Assembly: GCF_037120705.1 (NCBI RefSeq) | Contig: NZ_JAWLJU010000002.1 | Span: forward strand, 1,116,001-1,180,000 | DNA: 64,000 nucleotides | Reading direction: 5' to 3' | From: Pseudoalteromonas sp. UG3-2 | GTDB lineage: Bacteria; Pseudomonadota; Gammaproteobacteria; Enterobacterales; Alteromonadaceae | In this document: positions 26,486 to 35,736 of the stretch, in pieces | How positions within the stretch are numbered: the stretch's first letter is position 1 | Layout of the letters: each line of letters starts with the position of its first letter | The notes under the pieces: generated by a model | Seen by the model: only the letters and a program-made list of their open reading frames with translations | Database searches by the model: none | What the model was told of the DNA's origin: nothing | Program-made: the position numbers and the translations under genes

Positions 26486-26520
26486 AAAAAAACCGCGCTC
26501 TGATGAAGCGCGGTTTTTTT
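26486..26520. terminator. Strong terminator after the aminotransferase gene
   Basis: AAAAAACCGCGCT / AGCGCGGTTTTTTT with a short loop reads as an intrinsic terminator in both directions. It ends the minus-strand aminotransferase gene. Confidence 0.88.
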
Positions 26521-26562
26521 GTTGCGACTCAAGCACGAGTCGCAGGTATTAAATAACGGAGG

Positions 26563-27753
26563 TTACTTAAGAACAGCTGCCACAGCGTCGGCAAAGTAAT
26601 CGATGTTGTCTTTACTGACACCGGCGACATTAACGCGGCTAGAGCCAACAATATAAATGGCGTACTCTTCACGTAGGCGCTCAATTTGTTCTTTATTAAT
26701 GCCTAAGAAAGAGAACATACCGTGTTGGCGGTCAATAAATGAGAAGTCTTGATCTACGCCTCTGGCTGCTAAGCTTTCTTTAATTAGCGTACGCAGACCA
26801 TTAATGCGACCACGCATTTCATCTAGCTCATCGTGCCACATTTGCGTCAGCTCTTCGCTACCTAGAATAGTGTTCACAATATCAGCGCCATGAGCTGGCG
26901 GCATTGAGTAAATGCTGCGCACTACACTTAACAATACTGAGTTAGAGATATCAGCAGTGGCGCTGTCTTTGGCAATCACAGAGCAAGCACCAATACGTTC
27001 ACGGTATAAGCCAAAGTTTTTCGAACAAGAAGAACAAATAATCATCTCATCAACGGCATCCGCAATGGTTCTCATGCCTTGAGCATCTTCTTCTAGGCTG
27101 CTACCAAAACCTTGATAAGCAATATCAATTAATGGGGTAAAGCCTTGCTCTTTAGCCAACTCTGCAACGGCTTGCCACTGCTCTTGGTTAAGGTCCATAC
27201 CGCTAGGGTTGTGGCAGCAAGCATGTAATAGAACGACATCGCCTTTTGGTACTTGTTTAAGCGCCGCCATCATGTCATCGAACAACAAGCCTTTATTTTC
27301 ATAATCGTAGTAAGGGTACTCTTTTACTTGTAGCCCAGCTGCCTCAAACAAGCTAATGTGGTTAGCCCAGGTTGGCGTCGTTACCCAAATGGTCGCATTG
27401 TCGTTGCAACGCTTAATAAACTCTGCGGCAACACGCAATGCCCCTGTACCGCCAGGCGCTTGAGCAGTGCGAACACGGTTAGCCAGTAGGGCTTTGTGTT
27501 CACCTAGTAATAGGCTTTCCATTTTTTGACAAAAATCAAGATTACCAGCCAAACCAATATAAGACTTTGTCGTTTCATTTTCTAAGCGAAACGCTTCTGC
27601 TTTTTTTACCGCTCTAAGAACCGGAGTATTCCCCTGCTCGTCTTTATAAACACCAACACCAAGATCAATCTTATTGGGGTTAGTGTCCTGCTTGTAAGCG
27701 GCCATCAGGCCTAAAATAGGATCTGTTGGAAGTGGTTTTAGCTCTGAGAACAT
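26563..27753 (-). CDS. Aromatic/aspartate aminotransferase (PLP, AspC/TyrB family)
   Basis: The 396-residue class I aminotransferase transfers the amino group between aspartate or aromatic amino acids and 2-oxoglutarate. The PLP lysine is in 'SCSKNFGLYRERIG' (about residues 242-255; Lys about 245), 'HNPSGMD' (about 181) and the conserved arginine near the end ('SRVNVAGV') are present. Its start 'FSELKPLPTDPILGLMAAY' is typical of AspC/TyrB. Members overlap in specificity, so AspC and TyrB cannot be told apart here; it could complete Phe and Tyr synthesis after PheA and TyrA. Confidence 0.92.
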   Translation of the reverse strand: MFSELKPLPTDPILGLMAAYKQDTNPNKIDLGVGVYKDEQGNTPVLRAVKKAEAFRLENETTKSYIGLAGNLDFCQKMESLLLGEHKALLANRVRTAQAPGGTGALRVAAEFIKRCNDNATIWVTTPTWANHISLFEAAGLQVKEYPYYDYENKGLLFDDMMAALKQVPKGDVVLLHACCHNPSGMDLNQEQWQAVAELAKEQGFTPLIDIAYQGFGSSLEEDAQGMRTIADAVDEMIICSSCSKNFGLYRERIGACSVIAKDSATADISNSVLLSVVRSIYSMPPAHGADIVNTILGSEELTQMWHDELDEMRGRINGLRTLIKESLAARGVDQDFSFIDRQHGMFSFLGINKEQIERLREEYAIYIVGSSRVNVAGVSKDNIDYFADAVAAVLK

Positions 27754-27933
27754 GGCTTATCTCTTTTATATTATAATTAATGCAAATTCGAACGCACTGC
27801 GCCCGAGTCAAAAAGGTCTTTTGATGGTAACACACAGGCTGCTAGTGAAGTTACCAAAATCATCGAGAATTTTATTCATTTATGTAAACCTATCTGCACC
27901 ACGCCAGTATCAAGTTTACGACCAAGCAATTGC

Positions 27934-28602
27934 TTAAGATTGCGGTAGTAAGCGTGGTATTAGCACACAAGCGGCCGCGAGGGTTGCGAGTACTTCAGCA
28001 CTGAAAAAGTCAGTGGTAAATGCCTCGGCATCAATGATCCCAACACACTTACCCTCGTCATCAAACAGTGGCAAACAGGTTTCTGCTTGTATTTTCGGAT
28101 CGCACGTATAGTACTCGCCACCGGATGCCACATAGTCTGGAATATTGTTGATCACGCGTGCTTTGGCATTTAATACCGTTTGAATGTTGTTAGAAGTCGC
28201 GGCAAATTGCTCTGTCACCGGAAACAAAGGACGACTTGGAGCGCCTGAGTAGGCTAACTTTAATAGTTGTTTACCCTCTTGGGTATCGCGCACCTGATAA
28301 ATGCCAAACCAATCCACTTGGGTGAAGTGAACCACCGCATCCACCAGCGTTTGTAATTTGGCTAGGCGGTTTTGGGTATCTTCATCTTGCTGTAAGTAGT
28401 CGCTGAGCAAAAAGGGCTCTGGCTGCAGATGACCAAATAAACTACATGCTCCGCCTTCACCGAGCTCTGGAATTTGATAAGACCATACGGCTTGCGCCGA
28501 ATTACCACTTAAATAGTTATCAAGCAATGTTAACTGCTTATCAAGTAGCTCACGGGGAATGGTTAACTCACTGAGGGAAATATAATCTTTCATTTTAGCC
28601 AT
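27934..28602 (-). CDS. GAF-domain protein
   Basis: The 222-residue cytoplasmic protein has one GAF domain covering about residues 75-215. The end of it ('YYTCDPKIQAETCLPLF' then 'GKCVGIIDAEAF') resembles free-methionine-R-sulfoxide reductases, but the set of three catalytic cysteines of that family is not clearly conserved, so enzymatic activity is uncertain. The N-terminal 70 residues are unassigned. It may be a small-ligand sensor. It stands alone, convergent to nothing, upstream of the aminotransferase gene. Confidence 0.75.
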   Translation of the reverse strand: MAKMKDYISLSELTIPRELLDKQLTLLDNYLSGNSAQAVWSYQIPELGEGGACSLFGHLQPEPFLLSDYLQQDEDTQNRLAKLQTLVDAVVHFTQVDWFGIYQVRDTQEGKQLLKLAYSGAPSRPLFPVTEQFAATSNNIQTVLNAKARVINNIPDYVASGGEYYTCDPKIQAETCLPLFDDEGKCVGIIDAEAFTTDFFSAEVLATLAAACVLIPRLLPQS

Positions 28603-28678
28603 CTAAACATCTAAACTTTTAGATAGCGTAACACGTCCCCCTGATTTTGCCAATCAAAAATCACTGCCATGGATGACA

Positions 28679-30340
28679 CTATTTTTGCTGTTCAGACAAT
28701 AATGAATAAACAATCTCAACTTCATTGCCGGTGCTGTTGTAGTTGATACGTTCAGCAATCTCATCCAATAACCCCACTCCCCGTCCATGGCTGTTATCAT
28801 TCACTTCTGCGTGTTGCTTATTGGTGTTAAAACCACAGCCAGAGTCACAAATGGTAAAGTACAACTTAAGGTCCTCGGGCGAATAGCGCACGGAAATGAT
28901 GATCAGCGCTTGGTTGAGCTCACTGAGTGCCGCTTCACGCAATTGATAAAACTCAAAAAAACCATCTTCTTTGTTTTTAATTTCTGAGTCTAAGCCCAAT
29001 ACACCATGATCTAACGCATTATTGTAGGCTTCAGAGAGCAATAAGAAAATATTTGAGCGATGCGCCGAAATCCCCTGCACTTCACTGAGTAAATCCACTA
29101 ACTCCAAAATGGGGTCGGTACTTTTCATCTGTTTGGCGTTGAGGTGCAATGAAACGTCAAATGGTAAGCTCGAATAATGAGTGGGCTCCGTTACTTTTAC
29201 CTCGGTGGCGACACAGTTAATAATGGCAATACTGAGGTCATCTTGTTGCTCTGTGTTTCCAGAAAAGGCTTTCACGGAGGTAATGATTTCATCTGTGGAG
29301 ATGCTGTGCTGCGACTTTAGCAATTGCTTTAATCGCTCTTCACCAAACATATCCCCTTGTTCAGATTCAGATTCAATGATGCCATCGGTGGCCATCACAA
29401 GGCGCTGCTCAGCACTCACTTCAAGATGAATAAGGTTGCGCTCAAACTCATCAATATCTAACACCCCCAGCGCCATATGCTGACTTTCAATGGTTTTAGT
29501 AACGTCACCTTGCTGGTTAATGAGGTATAGGTCCGGCATTCCGCCAATCCAAGCAGAAAGGTTTTTTCCTGAACTGCTGAGCTCAATGATGGCTGCGGCA
29601 CAAAACATATGCCCAGGTAATAACTCATTCAGTGCTGTGTTTAACTCCACGGCGATATCGCTCACCGCCATGCCCTTTTGCACCATAGTGTAAAAAATCC
29701 GGGATGCTGGTAGAGCCCCAACGGCGGCTGCAAGGCCATGCCCAGTAAAATCCCCTAACAAACAGTAAAAGCCACCAATCGGGCTCTTTGCCATGAGTAA
29801 CATATCACCATTAAACATCGATGCAGGAGATAAGTGATAGTCACACACGTTGGGATAATCCGATTGCTGTGCTAAGGCGTTACTAAAGATATGCTCAACA
29901 ATTTCGTGTTCACGTTCGGTTTGGTTGTAATGATATTCTAAAAGTTGACGCTGTTCGTTACTTTGTAGGCTTAAACGCCGCGTTCTGGCATGGGCTTTAA
30001 TTTTGGCCGACAAAATGACTTTATCAAAGGGTTTATGAATAAAGTCATCACCACCTACCGCTAAGCATTTTTCAAAGCTCTCTTTGTCTTCTAACGCGGT
30101 AATAAAAATAATGGGTAAATAGACATCTTTGCTGTGCTTTTTGATTTCAGGTGCGGTTGCAAAGCCATCCATCACTGGCATTACTACGTCGAGCAAGACA
30201 ATATCAATCGCTTGATTGTCTAATATGGTCAGAGCCTCTTGGCCATTGTGGGCGCAAAACACAGTGTAAAACTGTTGCTCCAACATGGCTTTAAGAAGAC
30301 GACAGTTTAAAATCTGATCGTCAACTACCAAGATATTCAT
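28679..30340 (-). CDS. Response regulator with PP2C phosphatase and anti-sigma-type kinase domains
   Basis: The 553-residue protein combines three modules: a receiver domain (about 1-120, phosphorylated Asp in 'IVLLDVVMP' and 'PFDK' with the conserved Lys), a SpoIIE/RsbU-type PP2C phosphatase (about 165-370, 'GDFTGHGLAAAVGA' and 'DDLSIAI'), and a HATPase_c domain of the RsbW type (about 390-545, 'EAYNNALDHGVLG' N-box, 'DSGCGF' and 'GRGVGLL' G-boxes). It is followed upstream in the operon by a STAS protein 21 nt away, so receiver-controlled phosphorylation of that antagonist is the expected output. It probably belongs to a partner-switching system of the HsbR/HsbA type. Confidence 0.9.
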   Translation of the reverse strand: MNILVVDDQILNCRLLKAMLEQQFYTVFCAHNGQEALTILDNQAIDIVLLDVVMPVMDGFATAPEIKKHSKDVYLPIIFITALEDKESFEKCLAVGGDDFIHKPFDKVILSAKIKAHARTRRLSLQSNEQRQLLEYHYNQTEREHEIVEHIFSNALAQQSDYPNVCDYHLSPASMFNGDMLLMAKSPIGGFYCLLGDFTGHGLAAAVGALPASRIFYTMVQKGMAVSDIAVELNTALNELLPGHMFCAAAIIELSSSGKNLSAWIGGMPDLYLINQQGDVTKTIESQHMALGVLDIDEFERNLIHLEVSAEQRLVMATDGIIESESEQGDMFGEERLKQLLKSQHSISTDEIITSVKAFSGNTEQQDDLSIAIINCVATEVKVTEPTHYSSLPFDVSLHLNAKQMKSTDPILELVDLLSEVQGISAHRSNIFLLLSEAYNNALDHGVLGLDSEIKNKEDGFFEFYQLREAALSELNQALIIISVRYSPEDLKLYFTICDSGCGFNTNKQHAEVNDNSHGRGVGLLDEIAERINYNSTGNEVEIVYSLLSEQQK

Positions 30341-30361
30341 AAGTTGGGATGTTCTTGACGT

Positions 30362-30667
30362 TTAATCAATATCAAACTTTTTATCAAAGCGGGAAATCTG
30401 CAGAATTTTTTTTAGCTGCGGGCGGCAATTGCTGATCTGAATACTCGAAACCGATGTTCCCAAGGTTTTTTTCATGTTCAACAGCATGCCCAGGGCTGAG
30501 CTGTCCATGTAATCTGTTTCGCGCAGATCGATGACGACTTTATCGGTATTGTTACCAATATCGGCATAGGCTTGGCGAAAGGACTGCACCAAGTTAAAGT
30601 CAAATTTCCCTCTTATTTGAATCGTAAGTGTTTTGCCATCCGCCGAGGCGTTTGTACTTAAGCTCAT
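30362..30667 (-). CDS. STAS-domain anti-sigma factor antagonist
   Basis: The 101-residue STAS protein of the SpoIIAA/RsbV/HsbA type has the phosphorylatable serine in 'DYMDSSALGMLL' (about residues 53-64; Ser about 57). It is the first gene of a two-gene operon; the phosphatase/kinase protein follows after 21 nt. Being dephosphorylated by the PP2C domain and phosphorylated by the kinase domain would let it switch a partner. The partner itself is not encoded in this window, though the GGDEF/EAL protein nearby may be one. Confidence 0.92.
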   Translation of the reverse strand: MSLSTNASADGKTLTIQIRGKFDFNLVQSFRQAYADIGNNTDKVVIDLRETDYMDSSALGMLLNMKKTLGTSVSSIQISNCRPQLKKILQISRFDKKFDID

Positions 30668-30809
30668 CTTTAAGCTCCTAAATTATTTTGATTTATGTCC
30701 CCTCAACCATTTAAATATAACCCTTAAAATTCATTTAGCAAAAATAAAAAACATCGAAACGGCTTTTTGTTATCATCTTAATATTGAAACACTTGATAGG
30801 ATACTGACT

Positions 30810-31139
30810 ATGTCGGACTCAAGACTGGTTTACTCTACGGATGTAGGCCGTATAGACAGCAAAGACGAAAAACCACAAAGCCAAAGTAAGATTTTTAAAG
30901 ACGGAGCACTGCGCATTGAAAGGCAAACCAAAGGCCGCAAAGGAAAAGGCGTGATGCTGGTTGTGGGGATAGACAGTGAACAACACGACCTGAAAAAGCT
31001 CGCCAAGCAGTTAAAATCGAAAATGGGACAAGGTGGTGCGGTGAAAGACGGTATTATTGAGATCCAAGGCGACGACCGTGAGAAGCTGAAACAGTTACTG
31101 GAAGGTCAAGGCTTCAAGGTGAAAATAGCCGGCGGATAA
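30810..31139 (+). CDS. yciH: SUI1-family translation factor YciH
   Basis: The 109-residue protein has a C-terminal SUI1/eIF1-like domain (about residues 30-108, 'RKGKGVMLVVGI' then 'KSKMGQGGAVKDGIIEIQGD'). In E. coli YciH can take part in start-site fidelity in vitro, and its role in vivo is minor. The start at 30810 matches the family start ('MSDSRLVYSTDVG') and has an AGGA site; the frame is open 59 codons earlier. Confidence 0.92.
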   Translation: MSDSRLVYSTDVGRIDSKDEKPQSQSKIFKDGALRIERQTKGRKGKGVMLVVGIDSEQHDLKKLAKQLKSKMGQGGAVKDGIIEIQGDDREKLKQLLEGQGFKVKIAGG

Positions 31140-31180
31140 AAGCATTACGAAGAGCGCCACAGGGCGCTCTGGACGCTTCC

Positions 31181-34141
31181 CTACTTCTGTTCACTTGATA
31201 CGCTAAAGGTCATTACATCGGCTTCTTGTAATGGCGCACTGTAGTAGTAGCCCTGTAATGTAAAGCAGTTGTTGTTGGCGAGAAAATCGATTTGCTCTAT
31301 GGTCTCTACCCCTTCTGCTACTACCTGAAGATTCAGCTTTTGCGCCATCGCAATAATGGCCGCAGTGATCTCCATATCGTTGGGGTCTTCTGGAATGTCT
31401 TTAACAAATGAACGGTCTATTTTAAGCACATCCACAGGAAAGCGTTTTAGATAGCTAAGTGACGAATAGCCGGTACCAAAATCATCAATCGACAAAGACA
31501 CTCCTAACGATTTGATGTCGCGTAATTGCGTGATAGCCGCTTCTACATCTCCCATCAACATGCTTTCTGTTAACTCCAAATGCAACTGCGTCGGCGTCAT
31601 TTTTGTTTCTTGAATGATGGCAGACAAGGTGTCGATAAGCTTAGCATCTTTGAACTGGCGCGCTGACAAGTTGACCGAGACATTGGCTATTTTCCCAGCC
31701 TGCTTCAGGCGCTCGGAAAAGTGACAGGCTTCTTCTAGTACCCAAGCACCAAGCTCAACAATAAGTCCTGTGGCTTCGGCAATGGGTATAAATTTATCCG
31801 GCGGAATACTTCCCTCTGTGGGGTGAAACCAGCGTGTCAGAGCCTCGTAACCCACTACTTCACCTGTTTGGCTATTCACTTGTGGTTGATAATACAGGGT
31901 GAACTGTTGCTCTTTAATGGCTTGGCGTAACTCGTTTTCAATATACAGCCTTTCATTGGCCGCTTCATTCAAGTCCTGACTGTAAAAGTGGTAAGTGTTT
32001 CTGCCCTTCGCTTTGGCCTGATACATTGCCAAATCAGCGTGCTTTAATAGCTGCTCTTCTTCTTGGCTGTCAAACGGTGCCATGGTGATACCAATACTGG
32101 CACTAACGATCACCTCATTGTTGCCAAGTTTAATGGGGCTACTGAGGGTGGCTTGAATATTGTTGGCCACTTCCATGGCGTCTTCACGTTGTTGAATACC
32201 ACTTAGCAACACCGCAAACTCATCACCGCCTAATCTGGCGATGGTATCTTCTGCGCGCAAACGTTTTTGCAACCGTGTTGCCACTTCCAGTAACAAGCGA
32301 TCACCAGCATCATGACCGAGCGTATCGTTAATGCGTTTAAACTCGTCTAAGTCAAAATAAAACAGCGCAAAGGCATAGTGGCCACGCTCTGCCAACGCCA
32401 TAGATTTACGCAGCTGCATTCTAAAGTAGGTACGATTAGCCAGCCCAGTGAGGGTATCGTAGTAAGCCAACTCTTCCATTTTACGTTGGCTTTCTTTAAC
32501 AAAGGAAATATCCTGCGCCGAGGCGACATAGCTCGAGATAGCCCCACTGTCTTCGCGAATGGGAGAAATACTTAAACTCACCCAAATCGGTGCGTCCTTA
32601 TCTCCTGCTAACATGGTATCACCACGCCAGTAATTGCGGCTGCGCAGGTCGAGGTCAATATCATCAACCAGTATGGCCATGTCTTTAGCGATGATGCTTA
32701 ACAGTGGCGAACCAATAAAATGCGCTTCATCATAGCCGGTCATTTCCTGCATTTTTGGGTTAACGTAATCGATTTGAAAGTGCTCATTGGTGAGCACCAC
32801 CCCTGTCCCCGAGAACGCCACTGCTTTAGAAAGTCGGTTTGCGGCCTTTTCGGCCACTTCTTTTTCGCTAATGCGTTGATTGAGGCCGCTCACTAAGTCC
32901 TTTATTTCAACGCTCATGTCGTTAAAAGAGGCATTGAGTTGGCCAATTTCATCGTCGGTATGTGGCAAGGTTGGTGCATCCCACTGGCCCCGACCAAAAC
33001 CCTTTACTGCTTTGACCAAAGCGTTAATGCGGCGTAACACCAATTGATAAAGCACTTGATGCAATAAAATGGCGACAAAAATTGCATACAGAATAAACAG
33101 CCCGAAAAACTTAACTTTCAGCTCTTCTAGCGCGGCAATGGCCGATGCCCTTTTTTTATAAATGCCCACATACCAATCGAGACTATCAACATGGCTGATA
33201 TGCATTAAATGCCAGTTGTCGTCCAATTGGAACTCACTTTGTAGGTTCGGTAACTGGGTTGCAAGCGCCGTTTCAATAATCTTACTTAAGCTTTCGGGCA
33301 GTTGTTGATAGCTTTGTAATTGCTCAGTTTGACTGGCCGCCGGTATTACCCCTGGCGCCGCCAATACACGCCCTAGCCGGTCGAAAACAATAAAGCCTTG
33401 CTGCTCACTGGAGCGGGGAAAGTTATTAAGCAGGGACTGCAACCGCAGATCGCTTCCGGTTAATCCCACATACTGGTTTTGTTTGTACAGTGGCACCAAT
33501 ACACTAACAATCCACTGCTTCCACAGGGGATCAAAATACACCTTCGACCATACGGCTTCACGCGTGGGGTTTTGCTCAGAATGTAATATGGGTAACTTAT
33601 GAAGTTGCTCGCCACTAAAACGAGGATCTTCGGCCAAAATGGCATTCGGTGGGGCTATTCGAGTGAAGCCTTGTTGGGTCGATAAATAAAAGTTAGCAAA
33701 GTCTTGCAACAGGGGGGGCGCCAGTATGTTCCATAATAGCTCCGACTCAGAAAACAGCTTTTCATCCGCTTCCCTTTGCGGCGCACTGGCCGCCGATAAA
33801 CCGTTTTGCGCGGTACTCACCCAATTGCCGGCCTTTTGTTCAACTTGTGCTTCTAAGCCATTAAGCTGGTGTTCGTGTAGGAGATGCTTAGACACCACAG
33901 AGTTTGCCTGCTCAGCTAAATTGGCTTTCAGGGCGAGGTAGTCAGTAAAACGGCCGGTAACATCGGCGCTTAAACGTTTAAGCTCGTCATACTCTTCATA
34001 CACTAATTGCTTTTCTTCTGATTTCAACATCAATGCGGCAGCGAAAACGCCTGCAATGAGGCATACCGCTGAAATCAACATCGACAGTTTTACACTCAGT
34101 GAATTCGCACCATATCGAGATGGCGGACGAAGATTGCCCAC
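31181..34141 (-). CDS. Membrane GGDEF/EAL protein with cache, HAMP and PAS domains
   Basis: The 986-residue c-di-GMP protein has a membrane segment (about residues 17-39), a large periplasmic sensor (about 40-340, cache-like), a second membrane segment (about 345-365), HAMP (about 366-420), PAS (about 440-550), GGDEF (about 560-725, intact 'RLGGDEF' near 635) and EAL (about 740-975, 'YEALTRW' near 765 and 'DDFGTGYSSLSYL'). Both catalytic motifs look intact, so it may make or degrade c-di-GMP depending on the signal. The genes on either side are unrelated; the start is the first ATG after an AT-rich gap. Confidence 0.93.
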   Translation of the reverse strand: MGNLRPPSRYGANSLSVKLSMLISAVCLIAGVFAAALMLKSEEKQLVYEEYDELKRLSADVTGRFTDYLALKANLAEQANSVVSKHLLHEHQLNGLEAQVEQKAGNWVSTAQNGLSAASAPQREADEKLFSESELLWNILAPPLLQDFANFYLSTQQGFTRIAPPNAILAEDPRFSGEQLHKLPILHSEQNPTREAVWSKVYFDPLWKQWIVSVLVPLYKQNQYVGLTGSDLRLQSLLNNFPRSSEQQGFIVFDRLGRVLAAPGVIPAASQTEQLQSYQQLPESLSKIIETALATQLPNLQSEFQLDDNWHLMHISHVDSLDWYVGIYKKRASAIAALEELKVKFFGLFILYAIFVAILLHQVLYQLVLRRINALVKAVKGFGRGQWDAPTLPHTDDEIGQLNASFNDMSVEIKDLVSGLNQRISEKEVAEKAANRLSKAVAFSGTGVVLTNEHFQIDYVNPKMQEMTGYDEAHFIGSPLLSIIAKDMAILVDDIDLDLRSRNYWRGDTMLAGDKDAPIWVSLSISPIREDSGAISSYVASAQDISFVKESQRKMEELAYYDTLTGLANRTYFRMQLRKSMALAERGHYAFALFYFDLDEFKRINDTLGHDAGDRLLLEVATRLQKRLRAEDTIARLGGDEFAVLLSGIQQREDAMEVANNIQATLSSPIKLGNNEVIVSASIGITMAPFDSQEEEQLLKHADLAMYQAKAKGRNTYHFYSQDLNEAANERLYIENELRQAIKEQQFTLYYQPQVNSQTGEVVGYEALTRWFHPTEGSIPPDKFIPIAEATGLIVELGAWVLEEACHFSERLKQAGKIANVSVNLSARQFKDAKLIDTLSAIIQETKMTPTQLHLELTESMLMGDVEAAITQLRDIKSLGVSLSIDDFGTGYSSLSYLKRFPVDVLKIDRSFVKDIPEDPNDMEITAAIIAMAQKLNLQVVAEGVETIEQIDFLANNNCFTLQGYYYSAPLQEADVMTFSVSSEQK

Positions 34142-34359
34142 GAGTTAACCTATATTCTTATTTTTACTAGTTAAGGCTATTGAATATAACAAAATAAAAT
34201 TCCAGCTGCCAACAAGTTACGTCTAACACCGATAATTGAGACTACAGCAAAATGTGCCAAACCTCACGGCTTTTTACGATTGAGCTAAAAGTAGTACTTG
34301 TTTTCGGTTTTAATAGTGTGCTAAAAATGTAGTTAACCACAGAATAAAGATAATTCGTT

Positions 34360-34410
34360 ATGAATACTATCACTCGCAACACCTATTTCTTTTTTGGCTT
34401 CTTTAGATGA
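34360..34410 (+). CDS. pheL: pheA leader peptide
   Basis: A 16-codon ORF in front of pheA encodes MNTITRNTYFFFGFFR, with five phenylalanines and a tyrosine clustered near its end. Ribosome stalling at these Phe codons is the classical sensor of a pheA attenuator. The peptide matches the pattern of E. coli PheL and is followed by an antiterminator/terminator pair. Confidence 0.88.
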   Translation: MNTITRNTYFFFGFFR

Positions 34411-34411
34411 A

Positions 34412-34476
34412 GAGGCTTGTCTGTTCGTGAGTGAAAAAGAATAGCTAAGCCTCCCAACATCGGGGGGCTTTTTTTT
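34412..34476 (+). promoter_or_regulatory. pheA: pheA attenuator (antiterminator and terminator)
   Basis: AAGCCTCCC (34447-34455) pairs with GGGGGGCTT (34462-34470) to form a terminator stem with one wobble and an eight-T tract. The segment GAGGCTT (34412-34418) pairs perfectly with AAGCCTC (34447-34453), so it can form the competing antiterminator when the ribosome stalls in pheL. This is a complete attenuator. Confidence 0.88.
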
Positions 34477-34498
34477 GGCTAAATGGGAATGAGGACCT

Positions 34499-35653
34499 AT
34501 GACTAAAGACACATTAAATGCCTTGCGGCATGACATTAACGAAATAGATTCAGAGTTATTGATTCTATTAGCAAAGCGACGACGAATAAGCCACAGTGTA
34601 CTGGAATATAAAATAGCTAACAATAAACCCATCCGCGACGAAGCACGTGAAGAGGCGCTACTTGAAAAGCTCATTCGTTATGGCAAGTCATTGGGCCTAG
34701 ACGCTTTTTATATTAACAGTGTGTTCCAAACCATTTTGGAAGACTCGGTGTTAAACCAACAAGCCATGTTGCAAAAAAGCCTGAACCCAGAGAGCGTCGG
34801 CGATACACACCGAGTAGCCTACTTGGGCGGACAAGGCTCATACAGCCAACTGGCCTGCCACAAATACTTTAGTCGCCGGCCGGGTAAGCTGGTTGAAATG
34901 GGTTGCCAAAGCTTTGATCAAATCACCAATCTGGTGGAAAAAGGTCAAGCGGATTATGGCCTATTGCCAATTGAAAACACCAGCTCTGGCAGTATTAATG
35001 AAGTCTTCGATTTACTGCAGCACGCCCAAGTGTCGATTGTTGGTGAAGTCACACATACCGTAGAGCACTGTTTGTTGGCATTGCCCGATACCGAGTTACA
35101 AACAATCAATAAAGTCTACGCTCACCCGCAGCCATTTGCCCAGTGTAGCCGCTTTATTCAAGGACTTGGCGATATTCAACACGAAACCTGCGACTCCACT
35201 TCAAGTGCTCTAAAGCAAGCAGCAGAACACCCAAACAGCGCCGCCATTGGCTCAGCGCAAGCAGGCAAAAATGTTGGCTTAGAAGTGATAAAGTCAGGTC
35301 TGGCCAACCAAACCGAGAACCACAGCCGCTTTATTGTAGTGGCGCGAAAAGCACTGCAGGTGTCCACTCAAATCCCAACTAAAACCAGTTTGATCATGGC
35401 CACCAAACAACAAGTGGGTTCCCTTGCCGATGCCTTGATGGTATTTAAACAACATAATATCAATATGGTGAAATTAGAATCGCGTCCCGTGCCTGGTAAC
35501 CCATGGGAAGAAGTGTTTTATGTCGACCTACTGGCCAATATTGCCGATCCACAAGTGCAAACTGCACTTGAAGCACTGAAAGATCACACCCAGTTTGTGC
35601 GCCTGCTAGGCTGCTATCAAAGTGAATCACTGCAAGCTGTGGATGTGTTATAA
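34499..35653 (+). CDS. pheA: Bifunctional chorismate mutase / prephenate dehydratase (P-protein)
   Basis: The 384-residue enzyme makes phenylpyruvate from chorismate through prephenate. The N-terminal AroQ mutase domain (about residues 1-90, 'LRHDINEIDSELLILLAKRR') is followed by the dehydratase (about 105-285, 'YLGGQGSYSQ' and 'GLLPIENTSSGSINEV') and a C-terminal ACT domain for Phe feedback ('KLESRPVPGNPWEEVFYVDL', about 328-347). Length matches the family (386 in E. coli). It is controlled by the pheL attenuator. In E. coli tyrA is the convergent neighbour; here tyrA lies 22.5 kb away. Confidence 0.96.
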   Translation: MTKDTLNALRHDINEIDSELLILLAKRRRISHSVLEYKIANNKPIRDEAREEALLEKLIRYGKSLGLDAFYINSVFQTILEDSVLNQQAMLQKSLNPESVGDTHRVAYLGGQGSYSQLACHKYFSRRPGKLVEMGCQSFDQITNLVEKGQADYGLLPIENTSSGSINEVFDLLQHAQVSIVGEVTHTVEHCLLALPDTELQTINKVYAHPQPFAQCSRFIQGLGDIQHETCDSTSSALKQAAEHPNSAAIGSAQAGKNVGLEVIKSGLANQTENHSRFIVVARKALQVSTQIPTKTSLIMATKQQVGSLADALMVFKQHNINMVKLESRPVPGNPWEEVFYVDLLANIADPQVQTALEALKDHTQFVRLLGCYQSESLQAVDVL

Positions 35654-35678
35654 CCCCCTTTTTCTGCCATCAAGTGAT

Positions 35679-35718
35679 AAAAAAGCCAGAGCGGACAACA
35701 ACCCGCTCTGGCTTTTTT
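35679..35718 (+). terminator. pheA terminator
   Basis: An AAAAGCCAGAGCGG / CCCGCTCTGGCTTTTTT stem with a 7-nt loop and T-run follows the pheA stop. It is nearly symmetric and can also end the minus-strand lipoprotein gene. Confidence 0.88.
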
Positions 35719-35736
35719 GTTGCGCTTTACTCAGTA

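Noticed and set aside
28619-28680. Possible terminator between the GAF gene and the phosphatase/kinase gene
   Set aside because: No stable stem with U-tract was seen.
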